A stretch of 64,000 nt of DNA from DAOUAE01 sp034433795 (lineage in GTDB: Bacteria; Chloroflexota; UBA6077; FW602-bin22; DAOUAE01). A program made the position numbers and the translations under genes. Positions 1 to 7,750 of the stretch are shown here, piece by piece. The stretch covers positions 1 through 64,000 of the forward strand of contig DAOUAE010000039.1 of the NCBI GenBank assembly GCA_034433795.1, written 5' to 3'. Below the pieces are notes generated by a model. The model saw nothing but the letters and a program-made list of their open reading frames with translations, made no database searches and was not told the origin of the DNA. The first letter of the stretch is position 1, and each line of letters opens with the position of its first letter.

Positions 1-683
1 CGGCGGCGCCGTCCCTCGGGGCGCATCAGAGCCACCGCCCGCGGGACCCCGACCTCGGCCCCCCGGACCGCGCTCATCCCCTGGTACCACTGCTCGTAGG
101 GGAACGAGACCACCTCGCCCCGGAAGAGACTGTAGGCCCGAATGGCCTCCAGATAGCGGTCGAAGACCTCGGTCACCTCCAGATAGACCTCGGGCTGGAA
201 CCCCTCCTGGTCCTCCCAGTTCTCGGCGTAGTAGACCCGGGCCGGACCGTGAGCCGGATGGGCCCGCCGGAAGGCCGGCAGCCGGGCGTAGAAGAGCGCC
301 TCCAGCACGTTAAGGTGGGTGTGGCGATGGTCACGGTGCATGCTTCCCCGCCAGTGGGTGAGGAGCACCGTCGGCCGGTGCTCCCGGATGAGGTCCGCCA
401 GCGCCCACTGGACCTCCGCGCTCACCGGTAGCTCGCCGTCCGGGTAGGGGAGAACCACACAGGTCGCCCCCAGCAGACGGGCGGCAGCCTCGGCCTCGGC
501 CCGCTTGCGCGGGGCGTACTCCTCGGGCGCGAGGGTGGGGTGCCCCTTCTCGCCCAGCGTCAGGTGGACCAGCACCGCCCGCCAGCCGGCGGCCACGTGT
601 TTGAGCACGGTGGCCCCGGCCATAATCTCGGCGTCGCCGGCGTGGGCGCCGATGACCATCAGGCACGGTGGGGTCTGCGCCAT
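1..683 (-). CDS. PIG-L (LmbE-like) family deacetylase, C-terminus cut by window edge
   Basis: The frame is open to the left edge, with 227 codons visible. PIG-L proteins are Zn-dependent hydrolases that remove N-acetyl groups from GlcNAc-type sugars or their conjugates. The Rossmann-like start reads IGAHAGDAEIMAG (His14, Asp17), matching the family AHPDDE motif. The family's usual first Asp, the general base in MshB, is Gly16 here. The second metal motif HRDHRHTH is at residues 116-123. The start is ATG 683, after GGAGGGCGAGA. The gene lies 28 bases after the acetyltransferase gene and is the last visible gene of the minus-strand sugar operon. A deacetylase next to an acetyltransferase, a ROK kinase and a SIS isomerase points to an amino-sugar substrate, which is inference. 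The family call is firm; the exact substrate is unknown. Confidence 0.88.
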   Translation of the reverse strand, partial: MAQTPPCLMVIGAHAGDAEIMAGATVLKHVAAGWRAVLVHLTLGEKGHPTLAPEEYAPRKRAEAEAAARLLGATCVVLPYPDGELPVSAEVQWALADLIREHRPTVLLTHWRGSMHRDHRHTHLNVLEALFYARLPAFRRAHPAHGPARVYYAENWEDQEGFQPEVYLEVTEVFDRYLEAIRAYSLFRGEVVSFPYEQWYQGMSAVRGAEVGVPRAVALMRPEGRRR

Positions 684-711
684 TCTCGCCCTCCGCAGTC
701 GGTGGTCCCCC

Positions 712-1677
712 TCACGGGGTCAGCAGGAGACGGAGCACGGCGAAGCGCCGCGCCGCCCGAAAGCCACAGGTGGCGTAGAGCCGGGCGGCCTGGTCACTGG
801 TCCAGAGGAACCAGGCCGTGTGGTAGCCTTTGGCCAGCATCGCCCGGAGCGTCAGCGCCAAAAGCACCCGGCCGATGCCCCGCCGGCGGTGCTCCGGATG
901 GACGCCGAAGGGACCGAAACGCTCGCCCCGGTGCTGGGCGTAGCCGACGACCGTGTCGTTCTGCAGCGCCACCAGGAGACCGACCGCGCGGGGGTCGCCG
1001 GCGAAGAGGTCGCGCAGGACCTCACAGGCCTCCCGGTGCCAGTCCCAGGAGAAATGCTGGCGCAGAAACGTCAAAAGCGGCAGGATATCGGTCGGTTCCA
1101 CCGGCCGGACGGTGACCCCTTCGGCCCGCAGCCGGTCGGCCACCGCCGCAATGGCCGGAGGAATCTGGAAGCCCGTCAGGTCAGCCTGCATGCTGAGCGG
1201 ACGGGCGATGACGGTGAAGCCCCGGCGGGTGAGGAAGGCCAGTCCCGGAGCGTAGGCCTCTACATCCACGCCGGGGAAAAAGTAGTGGGGGAGGTAGGTG
1301 GCGATGGTCACCGTCCGCACCCCCTGGCGGCGGAGGCGGTCGAGAGCGGTCTGGAGAAGGGCGCTGCCCAGGCCCCGGCCCTGCCAGGCGGGGTGGACGG
1401 CGAAGGCGGTGATCCAGGCCTGGTCGGGCTGGAGGCCATCGGTGAAAAAGGGCACCTGGCGGGTCAGAGACAGAAGGAAGCCTCGAGGCTGGCCGTCCAC
1501 CACGGCGACCGGGCAGCCCTCAGGCTGGAAGTTGGGGTCGAGCAGGACCCGGCTTCGCCAGGTGGCCGGGCTGATCGGGTCGTGGGTCAGAGCAGCGTTC
1601 CAGATCTCGAGAATCGCCGTCTCGTCGGCCGGTTGATAGGGGCGGATGACCCAGCCGTTCGCTCCCCCAGCCATCAT
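712..1677 (-). CDS. Tandem GNAT-family N-acetyltransferase
   Basis: This 321-residue protein carries two GNAT folds. The N-terminal copy has the acetyl-CoA loop QGRGLGSALL, and the C-terminal copy has RRRGIGRVLLAL followed by the usual AARLYATCGF helix. GNAT enzymes move an acetyl group from acetyl-CoA to an amine; in double-domain members one copy is often non-catalytic. I chose ATG 1677 because AAGGAG lies five bases upstream. An upstream in-frame ATG at 1692 has no such site. The gene sits between the transporter permeases and the PIG-L deacetylase in one operon. It may therefore acetylate an imported amino sugar or amine, but the acceptor cannot be read from the sequence. Confidence 0.85.
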   Translation of the reverse strand: MMAGGANGWVIRPYQPADETAILEIWNAALTHDPISPATWRSRVLLDPNFQPEGCPVAVVDGQPRGFLLSLTRQVPFFTDGLQPDQAWITAFAVHPAWQGRGLGSALLQTALDRLRRQGVRTVTIATYLPHYFFPGVDVEAYAPGLAFLTRRGFTVIARPLSMQADLTGFQIPPAIAAVADRLRAEGVTVRPVEPTDILPLLTFLRQHFSWDWHREACEVLRDLFAGDPRAVGLLVALQNDTVVGYAQHRGERFGPFGVHPEHRRRGIGRVLLALTLRAMLAKGYHTAWFLWTSDQAARLYATCGFRAARRFAVLRLLLTP

Positions 1678-1693
1678 CGCCTCTCCTTCCATC

Positions 1694-2542
1694 TCAGCCT
1701 TTGAGCCCGGTCAGGGCGATGCCCTGGACGAACCAGCGCTGAAGCAGGGCGAAGATGAGAAGCACGGGCAGAATGGCCGCCGTGGCCCCAGCCATCTGCA
1801 GGTTGATGACCTCGGGACTGCTGGCGTAGATGCGCAGGCTGTTCAAGGCCAGCGGCACCGTCATCATCCCCGGCGAGCGAACGACGATCAGCGGCCAGAG
1901 GAAACTGTTCCAGTGGTACACAAAGGCCAGGATAGCCAGCGCCCCCAGCGCCGGACCGACCAGCGGCAAGACGATCCGCCAGTAGATGGTAAACTCCGGA
2001 GCGCCATCGATACGGGCGGCATCGAGCAACTCATCGGGCAGGCTGAGCATGTACTGGCGCAGCAGGAAGATGCCAAAGGCCGTGACCAGGTTGGGGACGA
2101 TCAGGCCGGGGTAGGTGTCCACCCAGCCCAGTTGCCGGACAAGATAAAAGACCGGGATAAGGATAAGGAAGGGCGGGATCATCAGAGTGGCCAGAACCAC
2201 CAGGAAGAGAACATCGCGACCCGGGAACTGAAACTTGGCAAACCCGTAGCCGGAGAGCGAACTGGTCAAAAGGATCCCGGCCATGACAGTCAGGGTGACC
2301 ACCAGGCTGTTCAGATAGGCCCGCCCAAACGGCACCGCCTGCAGCAGAGCGCCGAAGTTGCCGACCTGCGGGACACTCGGCACCCAGACGAGCGGCCGCG
2401 CCATGACCTCGCGGGGGGTCATCAACGAGGCCGAAACCATCCAGGCGAAAGGCAGAAGCATCACGACCGCCCCGACGGTGAGCAGACTGTACACCAGGAG
2501 CAGCCGGAGCAGACCGCCGAGCGTCAGACGACGGGGACTCAT
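1694..2542 (-). CDS. Carbohydrate ABC transporter permease, MalG/UgpE type
   Basis: An inner-membrane permease of 282 residues with about six hydrophobic segments. The cytoplasmic EAA loop that contacts the ATPase reads DAARIDGAPEFTIYWRIVLP (near residues 180-200). The ending VQGIALTGLKG is typical of MalG-like subunits in CUT1 sugar importers. Its start overlaps the stop of the partner permease by four bases (ATGA), indicating translational coupling. It pairs with the MalF-type gene upstream and with the binding lipoprotein before that. No ATPase gene lies in the operon, so a shared ATPase elsewhere (MsiK/UgpC type) is likely. The substrate is inferred from neighbours to be an amino sugar or oligosaccharide. 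Confidence 0.93.
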   Translation of the reverse strand: MSPRRLTLGGLLRLLLVYSLLTVGAVVMLLPFAWMVSASLMTPREVMARPLVWVPSVPQVGNFGALLQAVPFGRAYLNSLVVTLTVMAGILLTSSLSGYGFAKFQFPGRDVLFLVVLATLMIPPFLILIPVFYLVRQLGWVDTYPGLIVPNLVTAFGIFLLRQYMLSLPDELLDAARIDGAPEFTIYWRIVLPLVGPALGALAILAFVYHWNSFLWPLIVVRSPGMMTVPLALNSLRIYASSPEVINLQMAGATAAILPVLLIFALLQRWFVQGIALTGLKG

Positions 2543-3462
2543 TCGCGCTCCCTCAGGAGGTGGAGCTGGATGAGGGTGATGGCGAAGACCACGACGAAAA
2601 GCAGCATGGCCATCGCCGTCGCCCGTCCCATGCGTGTGAACTCGAAGGCGGTCCGGTACATGTGGAGCACCAGCGTGGTGGTGGCGTTCACCGGACCGCC
2701 ATTGGTCAGGATGAAGACGAGGTCGAAGACCTGGAGCGAGGCCAGGGTGTTGATCACGATAACAAAGAGCAGGGTCGGTCGGAGCAGGGGGAGGGTGATC
2801 AGCCAGAAGCTGCGCCAGGGGTCCGCCCCGTCCACCCGGGCGGCCTCGTACAGCTCAGCCGGAATGCTCTGCAGGCCGGCCAGGAAGAGGACCATGTAGT
2901 ACCCCACGCTGTGCCAGACCGCGACCGCGATGACGCTGGGCATGGCCTGCTCCAGACTGGCCAGAAACCGCTGGGGAGGCTGCTGCAGCAGCTCCAAAAG
3001 GCCGTTCAGCAGCCCGTAGCTGGGATGGTAGAGGTTGGCCCAGACGATGGCAACAGCCACCGACGAGGTCACATAGGGCAGGAAGTAGATCGCCCGCCAG
3101 ATAGTGCGGCCGGCGACCCGAGTGTTGAGAAGCAGGGCCACGCCCAGGCCGAAGACAGTCGAAAGGGTCACGTTGCCCAGGGCGAAAGCAAGGGTGTTGA
3201 GAAAAGTCTGGCGGAAGAGGGGGTCCTCAAAAAGAAGGTACCGGTAGTTCTCCAGCCCGCGGAACGGCATCGCGGTGACCGGGGTGAGCATATTCCACTC
3301 GTGCAGGCTGACGTAGAAGGTGAAGAGGAGCGGGCCCAGGGCAAAGATCAGGAGAAAGAGAAGCGAGGGGGCGACGAAGGCATAGCCGGCCAGGGCCCGG
3401 GCGCCAAGCCGCCGGCGCCGCGCGCGGATGAGGGTCTGGAGGATGATCGGAGCCGGTGTCAT
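2539..3462 (-). CDS. Carbohydrate ABC transporter permease, MalF/UgpA type
   Basis: An inner-membrane permease of 307 residues with six or so transmembrane helices. It has the MalF-family EAA loop EAARVDGADPWRSFWLITLP and the conserved TNGGPVNATTTLV segment near the C-terminus. ATG 3462 is preferred over the upstream GTG 3483 because AGGGAG precedes it at good spacing. It follows the binding-protein gene by 36 bases and overlaps the MalG-type gene by four. With that partner it forms the membrane channel of a CUT1-type sugar importer. The family is certain; the transported sugar is not. Confidence 0.93.
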   Translation of the reverse strand: MTPAPIILQTLIRARRRRLGARALAGYAFVAPSLLFLLIFALGPLLFTFYVSLHEWNMLTPVTAMPFRGLENYRYLLFEDPLFRQTFLNTLAFALGNVTLSTVFGLGVALLLNTRVAGRTIWRAIYFLPYVTSSVAVAIVWANLYHPSYGLLNGLLELLQQPPQRFLASLEQAMPSVIAVAVWHSVGYYMVLFLAGLQSIPAELYEAARVDGADPWRSFWLITLPLLRPTLLFVIVINTLASLQVFDLVFILTNGGPVNATTTLVLHMYRTAFEFTRMGRATAMAMLLFVVVFAITLIQLHLLRERE

Positions 3463-3498
3463 GCCCACTCCCTGATCGGTCACCGTCGGTCCTACCGC

Positions 3499-4824
3499 TC
3501 AACGGCGTTTCTCGGCCAGGATCCGGTTAGCCTCCTGGGCAGCAGTGTCGAGGGCCTCTCTGGCACTCTTCTGCCCGAACCAGGCGGCCTCGATCTGCTT
3601 CTGGAGGACGGTTTTGATCTCCTGGGCGCCGGGGATGATCGGCTCGGTCCGGCTGCTCCGGAGCGACTCGACGAACGGCTTGACAAACGAGTCGCCCAGA
3701 CGGGCGGCGTGGGCCTGCTGGTCGGAGGTCCGGGCCGGAATGGCGTTGAGGCCAGTGGTCAGAAAGATCCCCATCGGCGAGGAGCCCCCGTCCCTGGGCG
3801 TGTTGAGCCAGGTGATGAACTTCCAGGCCAGGTCGCGGTTCTGGCTGCTTTTGTCCACACCCCAGAGCCAGTTATACTGGAGCGTGGTTGACCGACCGCC
3901 CCGGGCGGCGTTGGCCGGGATGGGGGTCACCAGGACGTTGTCGATGCCGCCGGGGAGCCCCTTGCGCAGGGCGGCCCCCCACCAGTTAGCCATGATCGTC
4001 ATGGCCACTTTCCCCGCCACGAAGTCATCCATCGTGAAGCCGAGGTCAGCCGCTCCGCTCTTGATGAGGTCGAGTTCCAGTTCCAGCGTCTCGATACCGG
4101 GCGGTTCGTTGAACAGAACCCGACTGTAGTCTTTAGCCACGTACTCGCCGTTGTTCGACCACAGAAGAGCGGTCCAGGGATGGACGACCCCAGAGTCCCA
4201 TCCCTTGATGAGCAGGAACCCGATCTGGACGACCTTGCCGCCCTCTTTCCTGGTGGCTTTGGGAGCCAGGGCACGCAGTTCGTCCCACGTGGCCGGGGGC
4301 TTCTCGATCCCGGCCTCTTTCAGCAGCTGCTTGTTGCTGATGAGCAGGTAAGTGTTCACCTCGGTGGGGAAGCCCCAGACCTGGCCCCGGTAGGTGACCC
4401 CTTCAACAGTGCTGGGGCTGTAGCCCTGACGGATCTCGGTCACGACCTCGGTGGGAGGGGTGTGGAGAATGTCGCTGCCCACGAACTCGGGCAGCCAGAG
4501 ATTGTAGAAGTGGTAGATGTCGGGTGCCACTCCGCCCAGCCGGCCCGTGGTGATCCGCTTGAGCAGCTCGCCGAACTCGACCGTCTGATGCTCAATCTGC
4601 ACGTTCGGGTTCTGCTTCTCGTACTCACGGAAGAGCGGCTCGAGCACGTCCTTGAGCGGCTGTGAGCCCCAGTGGGTGAGAACGGTGAGCCTGGTCGGTC
4701 CGGCGCCCGGCAGCCGGAACGGCAGCGCCTGGCAGGCGCTGGTCAGCGCGCCGCCGGCCAAAAGCCCTCCAGTCAGGGCTGCGCTCCGCAGAAAACGTCG
4801 CCGCGAGACCATTAAACGAGCCAT
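3499..4824 (-). CDS. Extracellular sugar-binding lipoprotein of ABC transporter
   Basis: A 441-residue family 1 solute-binding protein. The N-terminus has a twin-arginine-like motif SRRRFLRS, a hydrophobic stretch and the lipobox LTSAC, so it is likely exported and lipid-anchored outside the membrane. The body shows typical binding-protein segments such as KQNPNVQIEHQTV and WKFITWLNT. Unlike the two other binding proteins in this window, it lacks a Pro/Thr/Ala linker after the lipobox Cys. ATG 4824 is chosen because AAGGAGGAG lies directly upstream; a longer frame to 4848 exists but lacks a ribosome site. It delivers the sugar to the adjacent MalF/MalG-type permeases. Confidence 0.92.
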   Translation of the reverse strand: MARLMVSRRRFLRSAALTGGLLAGGALTSACQALPFRLPGAGPTRLTVLTHWGSQPLKDVLEPLFREYEKQNPNVQIEHQTVEFGELLKRITTGRLGGVAPDIYHFYNLWLPEFVGSDILHTPPTEVVTEIRQGYSPSTVEGVTYRGQVWGFPTEVNTYLLISNKQLLKEAGIEKPPATWDELRALAPKATRKEGGKVVQIGFLLIKGWDSGVVHPWTALLWSNNGEYVAKDYSRVLFNEPPGIETLELELDLIKSGAADLGFTMDDFVAGKVAMTIMANWWGAALRKGLPGGIDNVLVTPIPANAARGGRSTTLQYNWLWGVDKSSQNRDLAWKFITWLNTPRDGGSSPMGIFLTTGLNAIPARTSDQQAHAARLGDSFVKPFVESLRSSRTEPIIPGAQEIKTVLQKQIEAAWFGQKSAREALDTAAQEANRILAEKRR

Positions 4825-4853
4825 GTTACTCCTCCTTGCGTGCGTCACACTCT

Positions 4854-5819
4854 TCAGCCGCAGACCGGCCGGTCACCCGCCCACCGGGGTTCGACCGGCT
4901 CCGGCCTCGCGTCCGGAGTCACGGATTGGAACACCAGGCGCGCCGCCCCGAACAGGCCCGCTTCGCGGCCGAGGCGGGCCCGGGCGACCCGCACCCGGCG
5001 GGCCGCGACCGGCTGGGCGTGGGTCCGGACCAGCGCCCGGATCCGGGCCAGCATCGCTGGCGTCAGCGCGCTGCCCAGCCCGCCACCCAGGATGACCAGG
5101 TCCGGGTTGAGCAGGCTCACAATGTCGGCTACCGCCCGCCCCAGAACCGTCAGCACCGCCTCCAGAGCCTGACGGGCAGCCTCGTCACCCCGAGCCGCAG
5201 CGCGCAGGACCTCCTCGGCCCGGCCGCCGGCGACTCCGGCCTGCTGGGCCAGGGCCGGCCCGGCGGCCAGCCGCTCCAGACAGGGAAAAGGCCGGTCGGG
5301 AGGCGGGGTCGGCGGCCAGCCACAGGTCAACCAGCCGGCGGCGCCGGCCAGGCTGTCACTCCCCCGGTACAGTCGTCCGTCGAGAACCATGCCGCCGCCA
5401 ATGCCAGTGCCGATGATGAGCATGACCGCGTTCCGCACCCCGCGGGCAGCCCCCAGCCAGTGCTCTCCCACCACGGCAGCGTGTCCATCGTATTCGAGAA
5501 CGGCCGGCTGCCCCACGGCGGCCTCCACCTCCTGGGCCAGCGGCACCCGACGCCAGCCACGGATATTGGGGGCCCAGACAACCGTGCGGCGGGTCGGGTC
5601 GATCACCGCCGGAACGGCGATCCCCACGCCGAGGACCGGCGCCTGCCCGGCCAGCTGACGGGCCAGGTCCACCACCTGGGCGACAGCGTGGTTCCCACCG
5701 CGCCGGTCGGTCGGCACCTCCAGACGGGCCTCCAGACGACCGTCAGCTGTCACCAGACCGGCGGCGATCTTGGTTCCTCCCACATCAATGGCGAGCGCAC
5801 GGGGCCCGCTGGCGCTCAT
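4854..5819 (-). CDS. ROK-family sugar kinase with degenerate zinc motif
   Basis: ROK proteins phosphorylate sugars such as glucose, GlcNAc or ManNAc at C6, and some act as repressors. This 321-residue protein has no N-terminal helix-turn-helix, so it is probably a kinase. The phosphate loop IDVGGTKIAAG (about residues 11-21), a catalytic region YDGHAAVVGE and the ATP loop GTGIGGGMVLDG are visible. The ROK zinc signature (His plus CxCGxxGC) is not intact: the region reads GWLTCGWPP with only one further Cys. Its ATG overlaps the stop of the SIS gene by four bases. In the operon it probably phosphorylates the imported sugar; loss of the zinc motif makes the activity less certain. Confidence 0.85.
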   Translation of the reverse strand: MSASGPRALAIDVGGTKIAAGLVTADGRLEARLEVPTDRRGGNHAVAQVVDLARQLAGQAPVLGVGIAVPAVIDPTRRTVVWAPNIRGWRRVPLAQEVEAAVGQPAVLEYDGHAAVVGEHWLGAARGVRNAVMLIIGTGIGGGMVLDGRLYRGSDSLAGAAGWLTCGWPPTPPPDRPFPCLERLAAGPALAQQAGVAGGRAEEVLRAAARGDEAARQALEAVLTVLGRAVADIVSLLNPDLVILGGGLGSALTPAMLARIRALVRTHAQPVAARRVRVARARLGREAGLFGAARLVFQSVTPDARPEPVEPRWAGDRPVCG

Positions 5820-6583
5820 GCCCTCTCCGCCTCCAGCCGGCGCACGAACTGTTCGTAGGCGGCGAAGACCTTCTGGTTGTGCTCCAGGCTGCCGCCGGTG
5901 ACGTTGGGCGAGACGAAGACCTGGAGAGGATACCCGTGGGCCGCCAGCCGGGCTCCGACCTCGGCCACCAGAGCCATGCTGATGGCGATGGCGGCTAGAG
6001 TGGAGCCGGCCGCCAGGGGCTCGGCCAGTCCGGGGACCCGGACCAGCGCGTCCTCGGGCGGGACGCAGTTGTCGATGACGATATCGGCGATATCGGCCAG
6101 CCGCCGACCGCTGGAATGGGTGGGCTGGGCCTGGCGGGCGTTCTGGAGCGAGGTCACCGCCACCACCGGCAGCCCCCGGGCCTTGGCCTCCAGGGCCACC
6201 TCGACCGGCGCGGCATTGAGCCCCCCGTGGGAATAGACCAGCATCACGTCACGCGGACACAGCGGGTAACTCTGGAGAAAGACGCGGGCGTAGCCCTCCT
6301 GACGCTCCAGCCAGAGCAGTTCGCGGGCACCGCCGGGGCCGGTGACGTTGAACCACATCAACCGGGGGTCCAGGAGCGGGCGGAAGCCGACGAAACTGCC
6401 GTAGCGCGGGAAGAGATCCATCACCGGCAGGACCGAGTGGCCACTGCCGAAGACATAGACCGCCCCGCCCCGAGCGATAGCCTCAGCCATCAGATCGGAC
6501 GCTCGCTGGATCGACTTCTGTTGCTCGGTGCGGATGCGCTCCAGAATGGCCAGACTCCGTTCAAAGTACTGTTCGGCGCTCAC
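5816..6583 (-). CDS. SIS-domain sugar isomerase-like protein (UPF0309 type)
   Basis: The protein has 255 residues and one SIS (sugar isomerase) domain, a fold that binds phosphosugars. The N-terminal helix YFERSLAILERI and the phosphosugar loop VFGSGHS (residues 44-50) are followed by SHGGLNAAPVEVALEAK and LPVVAVTSL, the pattern of UPF0309 proteins. GTG 6583 is chosen because GGAGG lies nine bases upstream and the frame further upstream looks non-coding. It is translationally coupled to the ROK kinase gene. Together with kinase, deacetylase and acetyltransferase it suggests amino-sugar phosphate processing, for example isomerisation or ether cleavage. The reaction itself is not determined. 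Confidence 0.82.
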   Translation of the reverse strand: MSAEQYFERSLAILERIRTEQQKSIQRASDLMAEAIARGGAVYVFGSGHSVLPVMDLFPRYGSFVGFRPLLDPRLMWFNVTGPGGARELLWLERQEGYARVFLQSYPLCPRDVMLVYSHGGLNAAPVEVALEAKARGLPVVAVTSLQNARQAQPTHSSGRRLADIADIVIDNCVPPEDALVRVPGLAEPLAAGSTLAAIAISMALVAEVGARLAAHGYPLQVFVSPNVTGGSLEHNQKVFAAYEQFVRRLEAERA

Positions 6584-6599
6584 GCCGGGTAGCCTCCTC

Positions 6600-7334
6600 T
6601 CAGACGCCGGTGCGCTGCAGTTCAAGCACGACCTTGTAACGGTCGCCACGCAACACGGAGACAACGTACTCGATGGGGCGGTTGTACTGGTCGCGGGTGA
6701 GGCGCTCGACCGAGAAGGCCGGGGCGCCACGCGGTACGCCGAGGAGGGCGGCTGTGGCCGCGTCAAGCCGTACCGGCTCGTAGGTTTCGACCGCCCGGGT
6801 GGGGATGAGGCCGTAGCGCTCCTGCAGCAGACGGTAGAGCGAGGTGATCGGCTCGGTGAGGTCGGCCAGACCCGGGCAGAGACGGTCGGGAAGAAAGGCG
6901 GTCTGTACCCCCATCGGCTCGCCATCGGCCAGGCGCAGGCGCCGAAGCACCACCACCGTCTCTCCAGGAGGCAGGTCGAGTCTGGCGGCGATATCTGGCT
7001 CGGCTGGCCGCCGCTCCAGCAAGAGAACCCGGCTGGTCGGGGTGTGACCGCGTCGAAGCGTCTCCTCCGTGAAACTCAGCAGGCGAACCGGGCCGTGCTC
7101 GACCTTGGGCTCGGCCACAAAGACCCCCTTGCCCTGCCGGCGCACGAGCAGCCCCTCTCGAGCCAGCAGGTTCAGCGCCTGAATCACCGTCATCCGACTG
7201 ACGCTGTACTGCTGACAGAGCTCGCGAATGGTGGGGATCTGGTCGCCGGGACGCCATTCGCCCGCGGCGATTCGCTCGCGGAGATGTTCGGTCAACTGGT
7301 AATAGAGGGGGACCGGCCCGCCGAGCAGCACCAT
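6600..7334 (-). CDS. GntR-family regulator with UTRA ligand domain
   Basis: The 244 residues comprise an N-terminal GntR winged helix (about 8-75, including YSVSRMTVIQALNLL and QGKGVFVAEP) and a UTRA effector domain (about 85-235). HutC/NagR-type regulators of this kind usually repress nearby sugar or amino-sugar operons and release DNA on binding a phosphosugar. It is the first gene of the minus-strand operon, 16 bases before the SIS gene, which implies control of the whole set and of itself. A promoter with a small palindrome lies just upstream. ATG 7334 has a GGTGAGAGG site. Confidence 0.92.
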   Translation of the reverse strand: MVLLGGPVPLYYQLTEHLRERIAAGEWRPGDQIPTIRELCQQYSVSRMTVIQALNLLAREGLLVRRQGKGVFVAEPKVEHGPVRLLSFTEETLRRGHTPTSRVLLLERRPAEPDIAARLDLPPGETVVVLRRLRLADGEPMGVQTAFLPDRLCPGLADLTEPITSLYRLLQERYGLIPTRAVETYEPVRLDAATAALLGVPRGAPAFSVERLTRDQYNRPIEYVVSVLRGDRYKVVLELQRTGV

Positions 7335-7355
7335 TGGCCTCTCACCCTGCCATTT

Positions 7356-7387
7356 ATCATGACAACATGTTTACCGGTCTCCATGAT
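7356..7387. promoter_or_regulatory. Possible operator for the GntR/UTRA regulator
   Basis: An 8-bp perfect palindrome AACATGTT (7364-7371) sits between inverted half-sites ATCATG (7356-7361) and CATGAT (7382-7387). This is immediately downstream of the regulator's -10 box and before its start codon. A repressor bound here would block transcription start. Assignment to this regulator is inference from position only. Confidence 0.35.
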
Positions 7388-7411
7388 GGCATGGCTTCCT
7401 CCCGCTGTCAA
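7383..7411 (-). promoter_or_regulatory. Sigma-70-type promoter for the amino-sugar operon
   Basis: On the minus strand TTGACA (7406-7411) and CATCAT (7383-7388) are separated by exactly 17 bases, about 50 bases upstream of the GntR/UTRA start. The -35 is perfect and the -10 matches four of six. Confidence 0.6.
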
Positions 7412-7750
7412 GTCCTGGGACCCGAGATCACCAAAGCCCCTCCGCTGAAGATGCTGGTAGGAGACAGCAGGACAGCCCGTCTCCGACAACCGGGCGGATC
7501 AGGAGGTCCGCCGCCCGGCGCGACGGGTACAGTCAGGGGACGCGCGCCGTGTTCCGAGGCTGGACCCCTCCTGTGGGGCAGTGGGGTTCACCCAGCCTGG
7601 ATCGGTCTGGAGCAGTTCCCCGCCGGCCTGGTGGCTGGACGGTGAGGGAGTGCCGCCGGCCCGGCGACGCCCTGCCGGCGGTCCCGGGCCGGCCTGACGG
7701 CCCAAGACACGGCCCGGATCAGGATCGCGCCGGCCTCGCCGCTCCGGTCG
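7412..7750. other. Intergenic region with no gene seen
   Basis: About 340 bases between the promoter of the GntR operon and the 3' end of the MFS-LuxR gene. Open frames here have no ribosome site and no recognisable protein. No T-rich terminator is visible, although the sequence is very GC-rich and can form weak hairpins. Confidence 0.5.
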
